From assembly GCA_963721105.1 (NCBI GenBank), contig CAVRHY010000011.1, positions 1,240,001-1,304,000 on the forward strand: a DNA stretch of 64,000 nt, in the 5' to 3' direction. The notes beneath the pieces are model-generated. The model was not told the origin of the DNA. It made no database searches and saw only the letters and a program-made list of their open reading frames with translations. Of this stretch, positions 55,631-64,000 are shown in pieces. Source of the stretch: Thermohalobaculum sp963721105. GTDB taxonomy: Bacteria > Pseudomonadota > Alphaproteobacteria > Rhodobacterales > Rhodobacteraceae. The translations under genes were made by a program, and so were the position numbers. Positions within the stretch are counted from its first letter, which is position 1; each line of letters begins with the position of its first letter.

Positions 55631-56494
55631 TCAGCCGGTGTTTTCCGTCCCCTTCTCGGTCGCCTTTGCGGCATTCCAGAGTTCATCCATCTCGGCCAGC
55701 GTTGCGTCCTCGGGGCGACGGCCCCCGGCGCGCAGAGCCGCCTCGATTGCGCGGAAGCGGCGGTCGAACTTGCCGTTCGCGCGCCGCATCGCCGCCTCGG
55801 GGTCGACCCGCAGGTGGCGCGCCAGGTTCGCCATGACGAACATCAGGTCTCCGTACTCCTCCTCGATACGGTCCTGATCGGCCGCGTCGATTTCGGCGGT
55901 CAGTTCCGCGGCCTCCTCGGCCACCTTGGCCAGCACGTCTGCGGGGTCGGTCCAGTCAAAGCCGACACGGGCCGCGCGCTTCGTCAGGGCCGCGGCGCGG
56001 GTCAGCGCCGACAGCGTCACCGGGACACCGTCGAGAACGCTCTCGCGGACCTCGCCGCGGCCGGCCCGCTCTGCCGCCTTGAGCGCCTCCCAGTCGACCT
56101 CGTCGGGGTCGGCCAGCGGCCCGCCGGGGCGCTCGCCGAAGACGTGCGGGTGGCGCCGCACCATCTTGTCGGATATGGCGCGCACCACGTCGTCGAAGCT
56201 GAAAGCGCCCTCCTCCTCGGCCATCCGGGCGTGGTAGATCACCTGCAGCAGCAGGTCGCCCAGCTCGTCTGCGAGTTCGTCCGCCAGGATGCCCGGCGCG
56301 CCGCGCTCGATCACATCGGCGACCTCGCAGGCCTCCTCGATGGTGTAGGGGGCGATGGTGCGGAAGGTCTGGGCCCGGTCCCAGGGGCAGCCGTCCGGCG
56401 CGCGCAGCCGGCGCATGATCTCGAGCAGTCGCCCGATGCCCGCCGCGCGGTCGTGCACCAGGCGGTCCGAGCGCGCGCGGTCCGGGTCGTCCAC
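55631..56494 (-). CDS. mazG: Nucleoside triphosphate pyrophosphohydrolase MazG
   Basis: MazG hydrolyses NTPs/dNTPs to monophosphates, removing aberrant nucleotides. The 287-residue protein has two MazG domains. The first contains RLRAPDGCPWDRAQTFRTIA and EEACEVADVIE with E-E-x-x-E metal ligands, then LADELGDLLLQVIYHARMAE (E-x-x-D). The second has AEEAAELTAEIDAADQDRIE and EEYGDLMFVMANLARHL. Length is typical. ATG 56494 lies 32 bases downstream of a small receiver-like gene on the same strand. Intact. Confidence 0.95.
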   Translation of the reverse strand: MDDPDRARSDRLVHDRAAGIGRLLEIMRRLRAPDGCPWDRAQTFRTIAPYTIEEACEVADVIERGAPGILADELADELGDLLLQVIYHARMAEEEGAFSFDDVVRAISDKMVRRHPHVFGERPGGPLADPDEVDWEALKAAERAGRGEVRESVLDGVPVTLSALTRAAALTKRAARVGFDWTDPADVLAKVAEEAAELTAEIDAADQDRIEEEYGDLMFVMANLARHLRVDPEAAMRRANGKFDRRFRAIEAALRAGGRRPEDATLAEMDELWNAAKATEKGTENTG

Positions 56495-56526
56495 GCCGGG
56501 CTGGCGGCCGTGCTCGGTGCCGCCGC

Positions 56527-56934
56527 TCAGAGAACCGATCCCTTCGCCGCCGGATCGCCGGCGCTGCGGGCCTGGCCCGACAGTTTCGCAACCTCACGCA
56601 CCAGCCGCTCGCCCGGGACCGGGTGGACCAGCGTCGCGTCCGGCGTCCATAGGCCCATCTCGTGCACCTTGCTCCGCTTGACGTCGGGCCGCTCGACCAG
56701 GGCCATGACCGCGCAGCCCGGCCAGGCGGCGCGCGCCTGCTCGATCAGCAGCCCCATGCCACCGTCCGGCGAGCGCACGTCGATCACCACGACGTCGCAG
56801 GGATCCCCCGACAGGCGATCGCGCGCCCGGAAGACGTCGGGGGCCAGTTCGACGCGATGGCCCGCGCGGTCCAGCCTGCCGGCCTGGGCGTGCAAAAGAC
56901 AGGCATCTTCGCAGACAATCAGGATGCTGCACAT
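56527..56934 (-). CDS. Stand-alone receiver-like (pseudo-receiver) protein
   Basis: A 135-residue protein with response-regulator topology: MCSILIVCEDACLLHAQAGR (acidic E-D pair), CDVVVIDVRSPDGGMG (the phospho-acceptor Asp position), and AWPGCAVMALVERPD. The usual Thr/Ser after the fourth strand is Leu or Val, and the invariant Lys of the final K-P motif is His (ATLVHPVPGERLV). It may therefore bind partners without being phosphorylated. No kinase or output domain is adjacent. Upstream of mazG on the same strand. Confidence 0.75.
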   Translation of the reverse strand: MCSILIVCEDACLLHAQAGRLDRAGHRVELAPDVFRARDRLSGDPCDVVVIDVRSPDGGMGLLIEQARAAWPGCAVMALVERPDVKRSKVHEMGLWTPDATLVHPVPGERLVREVAKLSGQARSAGDPAAKGSVL

Positions 56935-57016
56935 GCGGGCCTCTCAAAGTTTCCCCAAATTGGTCGTGTGCAATTACTAACATTGAGTCAATCGGCGCGG
57001 ACCTGGACCGCCCGTG

Positions 57017-59248
<2,232 letters not shown>

Positions 59249-59442
59249 CGGCTGGCCTCGGCAGGGGCGGCGGCGGGTCGCCCCGTCTATAGAAGCGGCC
59301 GCGCGGCCTGTCACCATGTCGGATTCGCCACCCGTTGGGGCGAAATCGGCGGCAGGGGCGCGGCGCTTTCCGCTAGGAGGGGACGGGACGGCCCTACGCG
59401 GACGGACCTGCGGGCGCGCTTGGCGGATTTCGGGATAGTGCG
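59249..59442. other. Divergent promoter region between guaA and the MttB-like gene
   Basis: 194 bases separating two divergent genes. GTCTATAGAAGCGGC at 59285-59299 is the only A/T-containing patch and could hold a -10 element. No purine riboswitch-like aptamer is evident. Confidence 0.25.
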
Positions 59443-61002
59443 ATGAACGACAACGACCAGATCGAACCGGGCCGGCGGCGGGGCCGCGCGGGCGGCGGCG
59501 GCGCGGCGCGGCGGGCCGAGCGCACGGCGCCCCGGCTCGAGGCAGCGCGCTTCATCGAGCGGCGCATACCGAACTTCGAAATCCTCGACGAGGAGGCGCT
59601 GGAGATCATCGAGCGCAACGCCGAGACGGTGCTCGAGGAGATCGGCGTCAACTTCATCGAGAACCCGGCTGCGCTGGAGCTGTGGCGCCAGGCCGGGGCC
59701 GACGTGCAGGACGAGCGGGTGCACATCCCGCGCGGTCTCGCCCGCGAACTCTGCAAGACGGCGCCGAGCCGGTACACGCAGCACGCGAGGAACCCCGAGC
59801 GGTCGGTCGAGATCGGCGGGAAAACCTTGGTTCTGGCACCGGTTTACGGCCCGCCCTTCGTGCGCGATCTTGAGGACGGGCGGCGCTATGCGACGATGGC
59901 CGACTTCGAGAAGTTCGTGAAGCTCGGCTACCTGTCGAAATGGCTGCACCACTCGGGCGGGACGGTCTGCGAGCCGACCGACGTGCCGGTCAACAAGCGC
60001 CATCTCGACATGCTGTACGCGCACATGCGCTGGTCGGACAAACCGTTCATGGGCTCGGTGACCGAGCGGCGCCGCGCCGAGGATTCGGTCAAGATGTGCG
60101 AGATCCTGTTCGGCGAGGAGTTCGTTCGCGACAACACGGTGATGACCTCGCTGGTCAACATCAACTCGCCGCTGACCTTCGACGCGACGATGATGGGCGC
60201 GCTCGAGGTCTACGCGGCGGCGAACCAGGCGGCGATCGTCTCGCCGTTCATCGTCGGCGGCGCCATGGCGCCGGTCTCGGTCGCTGGCACCCTGACGCAG
60301 GTTCTGGCCGAGGTGCTGGCGGGGGTGGCGTATTCGCAGCTTGTCCGCAAGGGCGCGCCGGTGATCTTCGGCGCTTTCGTGACGTCGATCGACATGAACT
60401 CGGGCGCGCCAACATTCGGCACGCCGGAGGCGTCGAAAATTCTCTACGGTGCCGGGCAGTTGGCGCGGAGACTTGACCTGCCGTTCCGGTCGGGCGGCGG
60501 GCTTTGCGGCTCGAAGCTGCCGGACGCGCAGGCGGCCTACGAGACGGCCAACACGCTGAACGCCGCGCTGCTGGGGGGCGTGAACTTCATGCTGCACGCC
60601 TGCGGCTGGCTGGAGGGCGGGCTGGTCTCGTCGATCGAGAAGTTCGTGCTGGACGCCGACCAGCTCGGCATCCTGCACTCGATCGCCGAGGGCGTCGACG
60701 TCAGCGAGGACGCCCAGGCGATGGACGCGATCCGCGAGGTCGGCCCGGGCGGCCATTACCTGGGCTGCGCCCACACGCAGGCCAATTTCAAGTCGGCCTT
60801 CTGGCGGACCGGCGTGCTGGACTACAAGCCATTCGAGACCTGGGCGGACGAGGGCGGGCGCGACAGCGCCACGCTCGCCCATCTGCGCGCCCAGCGCATG
60901 CTGGCCGAGTACCAGGCGCCGCCGATCGACCCGGCCGTCGACGAGGCGCTGCAGGCCTACATGGCCGAGCGCAAGGGCTCGGAGCCCGACGCCTTCGCCT
61001 GA
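59443..61002 (+). CDS. Trimethylamine methyltransferase family (MttB-like) protein, non-pyrrolysine type
   Basis: A 519-residue TIM-barrel methyltransferase of the MttB superfamily. Features are RRIPNFEILDEEALEIIERN, VYGPPFVRDLEDGRRYATMA, KPFMGSVTERRRAEDSVKMC, NINSPLTFDATMMGALEVYA and SGGGLCGSKLPDAQAAYETA. Archaeal MttB uses pyrrolysine read from an in-frame TAG; this gene has none, so it belongs to the MtgB-like branch that demethylates glycine betaine or related quaternary amines. Such enzymes normally work with a corrinoid protein and are frequent in marine Rhodobacterales. No corrinoid gene is adjacent. Intact, with a disordered Arg/Gly N-terminus. Confidence 0.9.
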   Translation: MNDNDQIEPGRRRGRAGGGGAARRAERTAPRLEAARFIERRIPNFEILDEEALEIIERNAETVLEEIGVNFIENPAALELWRQAGADVQDERVHIPRGLARELCKTAPSRYTQHARNPERSVEIGGKTLVLAPVYGPPFVRDLEDGRRYATMADFEKFVKLGYLSKWLHHSGGTVCEPTDVPVNKRHLDMLYAHMRWSDKPFMGSVTERRRAEDSVKMCEILFGEEFVRDNTVMTSLVNINSPLTFDATMMGALEVYAAANQAAIVSPFIVGGAMAPVSVAGTLTQVLAEVLAGVAYSQLVRKGAPVIFGAFVTSIDMNSGAPTFGTPEASKILYGAGQLARRLDLPFRSGGGLCGSKLPDAQAAYETANTLNAALLGGVNFMLHACGWLEGGLVSSIEKFVLDADQLGILHSIAEGVDVSEDAQAMDAIREVGPGGHYLGCAHTQANFKSAFWRTGVLDYKPFETWADEGGRDSATLAHLRAQRMLAEYQAPPIDPAVDEALQAYMAERKGSEPDAFA

Positions 61003-61439
61003 CGGAGGGCCGGCGCGAGCAGACGCCTCGGGCGGGCGAATTCCGGGCGGGGCAGCTTTGTCCCGCATGCGGTGGAGACATTCGGCGTTGCCGGCTGCGG
61101 CGCGTCGGCGCATTCGGCGCCGGCGGCGAGGTCCGGGCAGGCAGCGGCGGCTTCGGCCAGCAGCGCCGACAGGATCTGCACGTGCTGGGCAGGGCGATAG
61201 CCACCCGAGCGCGCGCGCCGGGCCGACTCGCAGCGCTGTTCCTCCGCGATCAGCCGGGGCAGGATGGCCGATTCTTCGCCGGCCAGCAGCCCTGGCACCG
61301 CGCCGGGCAGGTCGCGCTGGCGACGATAGCGCCGGGCGCCGATGGCCGCGCAGGCGGCCAGCGTTCGAGGCCGGAGCAACGGGAAGGTCTGGCGGATCAG
61401 CCCGGCCTCGGCGGTGTTCTGGGTCATCGTCGGAATCAT
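60957..61439 (-). CDS. DUF6477 family protein
   Basis: A 160-residue product with the DUF6477 layout: LLRPRTLAACAAIGARRYRR-QRDLP, LLAGEESAILPRLIAEEQRC, ESARRARSGGYRPAQHVQIL and SALLAEAA. The family appears confined to Rhodobacterales and its function is unknown. The start ATG at 61439 has an excellent AGGAGGACGCG site. The last 60 residues are low-complexity and overlap the MttB-like gene antiparallel by 46 bases, so the true C-terminus may be earlier (possible frame error). Divergent from DUF6456 across an A/T-rich control region. Confidence 0.75.
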   Translation of the reverse strand: MIPTMTQNTAEAGLIRQTFPLLRPRTLAACAAIGARRYRRQRDLPGAVPGLLAGEESAILPRLIAEEQRCESARRARSGGYRPAQHVQILSALLAEAAAACPDLAAGAECADAPQPATPNVSTACGTKLPRPEFARPRRLLAPALRQAKASGSEPLRSAM

Positions 61440-61572
61440 CGCGTCCTCCTGCGGAAACCTGGCGCCATGATGGGGCAGGTTCGGAGGTGTTGCGCAAAAT
61501 TCCCGCCCAGCGTGCGCTCGACGCGATCTGTTCATGATCCGTCAACACTCTGATTTCCGCTACGGAAACGGA

Positions 61573-61598
61573 TTATCCACAGATTAACCAACAGTTTA
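61573..61598. promoter_or_regulatory. DnaA box next to a CtrA-like site in an A/T-rich control region
   Basis: TTATCCACA at 61573-61581 is a perfect DnaA-box consensus. Three bases on, TTAA-N7-TTTA (61584-61598) is one base from the CtrA consensus TTAA-N7-TTAA. The surrounding 61530-61650 is one of the most A/T-rich patches in the window and lies between the divergent DUF6477 and DUF6456 genes. This suggests cell-cycle-linked control; a replication origin is unlikely with one box. Confidence 0.5.
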
Positions 61599-61653
61599 GC
61601 ATTCAACCTTAGAGAGGTATTGTCATAAATTGATTGCATTCAGGGGAACCGAC

Positions 61654-62790
61654 GTGGACAGCACTCAGGACATCATCGACAGCTGCGCCGCCCGGGTCAG
61701 GGACGTCCTTCCGCGAGCCACGCGCCGCGGACCGGCGCGCGACGCATCGCTTTATCTCGCGCATACCGAGCTTGGCGCGGGCATCCGCGAATTGGCCGAC
61801 GCTTCCGGCACCCATCCGTCGACGGTCAGCCGCGCCATCCGCCGCGTCGAGGGGCGGCGAGACGATCCGCTTTTCGACCGGCTGGTGACGGGGCACGGCT
61901 CGCCAGGGGCGGCGGGCGACGGCGGCGGGTCGGGGGAATCGTCGCAGGGAGTCGCGACGGGGCCGATTGCAGGCGAGGCGCTGCGCCGCGCCGCCAAGCG
62001 GTTTCTCCGGCGGCTGTCCGAGCCGGGCGCCTTCATGATTATCGCCGAGGGCGCCGAAAAGGCCGGCATCTTCTGCGCCGCCAATGAGCACCGGCGCCCG
62101 ATCGCCATGCTCCCCGTCACGCTCGCGGTCGAGTTCCTGCGCCAGGACTGGATTCGCGTGACCTCGCGCGGCGCAGCCTCGGTGCGCTACCGGATCACCG
62201 GAATGGGCCGCAGCTTCCTGAAGCGCGAACTGGCCGAGGAGCAGGATACGCGGCGCAGCACCGGCATGGCCGAGGCGCCGACACCCTTCGCGGCCCAGCA
62301 CCGCGAGGCAGCAGAGCGGCTGTTCGCCGACCCGGCCAGCGGCGAGCCCACCGCGATCGAGGTTAACCTGGGCGAGAGTCCGATCGGATGGCTGTCGCGG
62401 CGCAAGGGGCCGGACGGCCGCCCGTTCCTGGCCCCCGAGGAAGTCGACGCCGCCGAGAAGCTGCGCGCCGATTTCGAGGCGGCGCAGATCGGTCCGTCGG
62501 TCGCGCAGGACTGGCGCAAGTTCCTGACGCCGGGTGACCGGCTCTCGGGGTCGCCGCGGCCAACCGGGCCGGCCGAGGGTCCGCGGGCGGCGCGCGAACG
62601 GGTGACAACGGCCCTGGGCGTGCTGGGACCGGGGCTCTCCGACGTCGCGCTACGCACGTGCTGCTTCCTCGAGGGGCTCGAGGGATGCGAGCGTCGGCTC
62701 GGCTGGTCGGCCCGCTCGGGCAAGGTCGTGCTGAAACTGGCGCTGCAGCGGCTGGCCGATCACTACGGGCTGGCGCCGTTCAAGCACTGA
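61654..62790 (+). CDS. DUF6456 domain-containing helix-turn-helix protein
   Basis: A 378-residue protein. An N-terminal helix-turn-helix is plausible in GIRELADASGTHPSTVSRAI-RRVEG. A middle winged-helix-like segment follows (VEFLRQDWIRVTSRGAASVR, ITGMGRSFLKRELAE), and the C-terminal DUF6456 region includes SPIGWLSRRKGPDGRPFLAP, ERVTTALGVLGPGLSDVALR-TCC and WSARSGKVVLKLALQRLADH. The family is typical of Rhodobacterales and is probably a DNA-binding regulator. GTG 61654 is preferred, with AGGGG seven bases before it; a TTG at 61630 is the alternative. The control region upstream carries DnaA and CtrA-like sites. Confidence 0.82.
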   Translation: MDSTQDIIDSCAARVRDVLPRATRRGPARDASLYLAHTELGAGIRELADASGTHPSTVSRAIRRVEGRRDDPLFDRLVTGHGSPGAAGDGGGSGESSQGVATGPIAGEALRRAAKRFLRRLSEPGAFMIIAEGAEKAGIFCAANEHRRPIAMLPVTLAVEFLRQDWIRVTSRGAASVRYRITGMGRSFLKRELAEEQDTRRSTGMAEAPTPFAAQHREAAERLFADPASGEPTAIEVNLGESPIGWLSRRKGPDGRPFLAPEEVDAAEKLRADFEAAQIGPSVAQDWRKFLTPGDRLSGSPRPTGPAEGPRAARERVTTALGVLGPGLSDVALRTCCFLEGLEGCERRLGWSARSGKVVLKLALQRLADHYGLAPFKH

Positions 62791-62850
62791 GCCGATCCCG
62801 CGTCCCGGCGCCGCTTGACCGGCGTCGGGGCGCGGGCCAGTTTCGGGCGC

Positions 62851-63491
62851 ATGCCCGGCGGGATCATAGAAAGCGACAGCGACGTCGAGGAGGGCGCCGC
62901 CTGGCTGGCGGCGCGCGAGCCGCGCTTTGCCGAGGCGCTGGCGCTGACCGGGCCGCTGCCCCTGCGCCGCCGGGAGGGCGGCTATCCGGCGCTGTTGAAG
63001 ACCATCTGCTCGCAGCAGCTCTCGGTCGCCTCGGCCGACGCGGTGTGGGGGCGGCTCGAGGCGGCGGGCGCCGCGGTCCCCGGCAACCTGCTGGCCATGG
63101 ACGAGACGGCGCTGCGCGCCTGCGGCCTGTCGGGCCAGAAGATCCGCTATGCCCGCGCGCTGGCCGAGGCGGAGATCGACTATCATGCGCTGGCGGCGCT
63201 GCCCGAGGACGAGGCCATCGCGAAGCTGACCGCGATCAAGGGCATCGGCGTCTGGACCGCGGAAATCTACCTCATGTTCGCTGTGGGTAGCGCGGCGACG
63301 TTCTGGCGGCCGGAGACCTTGCACTGCAGGAATCGGCGCGGCTGCTGTTCGGGCTGGACGAACGGCCGAACGACAAGGCGATGCGCGCGCTGGCGGCGCC
63401 GTGGTCGCCCTGGCGCGCGGTTGCGGCGCGTATCCTCTGGGCCTATTACCGCGTCGCGAAACAGCGCGAAGGCATCTCGGAGCAACCATGA
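62851..63491 (+). CDS. DNA-3-methyladenine glycosylase, AlkA-like HhH-GPD family (frameshifted near 63290)
   Basis: Base-excision glycosylase removing alkylated bases. Features are GGYPALLKTICSQQLSVASA, LSGQKIRYARALAEAEIDYH, and the helix-hairpin-helix with LTAIKGIGVWTAEIYLMFAV (K-G-I-G-x-W-T-A). The catalytic Asp follows in GDVLAAGDLALQES, but only after a frame change near 63290. The C-terminus is WSPWRAVAARILWAYYRVAK. Repaired length is about 213 residues. Its stop overlaps the esterase start (ATGA). The shift direction differs from most others in the window. Confidence 0.9.
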
Positions 63492-64000
63492 GCACCCTCA
63501 GCGGACCGCGGGCGGCAGCGCGGTCCGGGACCACAAGATCGCTCGTCATCCTGCTGCACGGCTATGGCGCCGACGGCAACGACCTGTTCGGGCTGGCCGC
63601 GCCGCTGTCCGAGCACCTGCCGGACACGGCCTTTCGTGCGCCCAACGCGCCGGAGCGGAGCCGCGTCAATCCAATGGGTTACCAGTGGTTTCCAATCCCG
63701 TGGCTTGACGGGTCGAGCGAGACCGAGCGTGACGAATCGTTCAGCCGCTCGGTGACGCTGCTGGACGACTACATCTCGCAGGCGATGCACGAGGAGGGGG
63801 TGACGGCGTCAGAGACGGCGCTGATCGGCTTCAGCCAGGGCACGATGATGAGCCTCTACGTCGCGCCCCGGCGCGACGAGGCGCTGGCCTGCATCGTCGG
63901 CTTCTCGGGCCGGCTGGTCGGCGACGAGGACCTGAGCAAAGCGACGAAGGTGCGCCCGCCGGTGCTGCTGGTGCACGGCGACATGGACGAGATGATTCCC
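63488..64000 (+). CDS. Carboxylesterase/phospholipase family alpha/beta hydrolase, truncated by window end
   Basis: The visible 171 residues show the esterase fold of the carboxylesterase type II/YpfH group: SLVILLHGYGADGNDLFGLA (oxyanion loop H-G-Y-G-A-D), FRAPNAPERSRVNPMGYQWF, and the nucleophile elbow IGFSQGTMMSLYVA (G-F-S-Q-G). LLVHGDMDEMIP at the edge precedes the catalytic Asp/His region outside the window. The start ATG at 63488 overlaps the glycosylase stop by four bases. The first 15 residues look less conserved and could hide a small error. The substrate is unknown. Confidence 0.9.
   Translation, partial: MSTLSGPRAAARSGTTRSLVILLHGYGADGNDLFGLAAPLSEHLPDTAFRAPNAPERSRVNPMGYQWFPIPWLDGSSETERDESFSRSVTLLDDYISQAMHEEGVTASETALIGFSQGTMMSLYVAPRRDEALACIVGFSGRLVGDEDLSKATKVRPPVLLVHGDMDEMIP

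Noticed and set aside
59443..61002. Pyrrolysine-containing trimethylamine methyltransferase
   Set aside because: No in-frame TAG exists in the gene, so it is assigned to the non-pyrrolysine branch.
61540..61650. Chromosomal replication origin
   Set aside because: Only one good DnaA box is visible and none of the usual origin neighbours (such as hemE, parA or dnaA) is present.

Overview
The window reads as chromosome of a high-GC alphaproteobacterium, most probably order Rhodobacterales. The support is gene content and order: the cytochrome oxidase block ctaC-ctaB-ctaG-ctaE-SURF1 running into thrC and an M16 peptidase with ctaD absent, tldD divergent from ctaC, and family-restricted proteins that match DUF4170, DUF2948, DUF6456 and DUF6477. 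Both EcfG-type promoters (GGAAC-N16/17-CGTT) and a CtrA-like site also fit an alphaproteobacterium. Codon use is strongly G/C-ending throughout, except in a few pockets.

Layout. 0-9 kb: an enolase-superfamily fragment, a YqaA membrane protein, a stress-type PRC-barrel protein with helical repeats, a GFA enzyme, a glycine-linker zinc metalloprotease, uvrB, an NDUFS4-like complex I protein and a bifunctional GDP-mannose enzyme. 9-16.5 kb: one long co-directional run, MAPEG - pmbA - phosphatase - DUF4440-like - DUF4170 - acyltransferase - waaA - lpxK - cytochrome c, centred on the lipid A/Kdo envelope pathway. 16.5-18.6 kb: an accessory pocket with two unknown small genes and an IS5/IS427-type insertion sequence, ending at tRNA-Thr. 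18.7-35 kb: murA, DUF2948, a cupin, a DMT exporter, purD, an SDR, xseA, a second GFA protein, meaB, DUF3108, hrpB, a YHS protein, glutamate dehydrogenase and small genes. 35-47.6 kb: a PaiB-like protein, a desaturase, tldD, the cytochrome oxidase operon, thrC, an M16 peptidase and an acetyltransferase. 47.6-64 kb: PAP2/YqgE, a DsbD-like protein, a class III aminotransferase, yghU, eno, a TPR protein, CsbD, mazG, a pseudo-receiver, a YdcF protein, guaA, an MttB-like protein, DUF6477, DUF6456, a DNA glycosylase and an esterase cut by the window edge.

A caution for every reader: at least eleven conserved genes carry single-frame disruptions (GFA, metalloprotease, pmbA, phosphatase, DUF4440-like, xseA with four, DUF3108, hrpB with two, GNAT, guaA, alkA-like). 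In almost all of them the frame moves in the same direction, equivalent to one added base. Since guaA, xseA and pmbA remain perfectly conserved on both sides of each shift, these are far more likely consensus errors in the assembly than real pseudogenes. I annotate them as full-length genes and flag the position of each shift.

I found no CRISPR array, prophage, toxin-antitoxin module or recognisable defence system. The most interesting unexplained signals are a palindromic repeat element inserted in frame inside waaA, two general-stress promoters in front of small stress proteins, an AT-rich DnaA/CtrA-type control region in front of the DUF6456 gene, an in-frame join of a CoxF-like segment to CtaG, and a 0.4 kb non-coding stretch at 8.83-9.23 kb.
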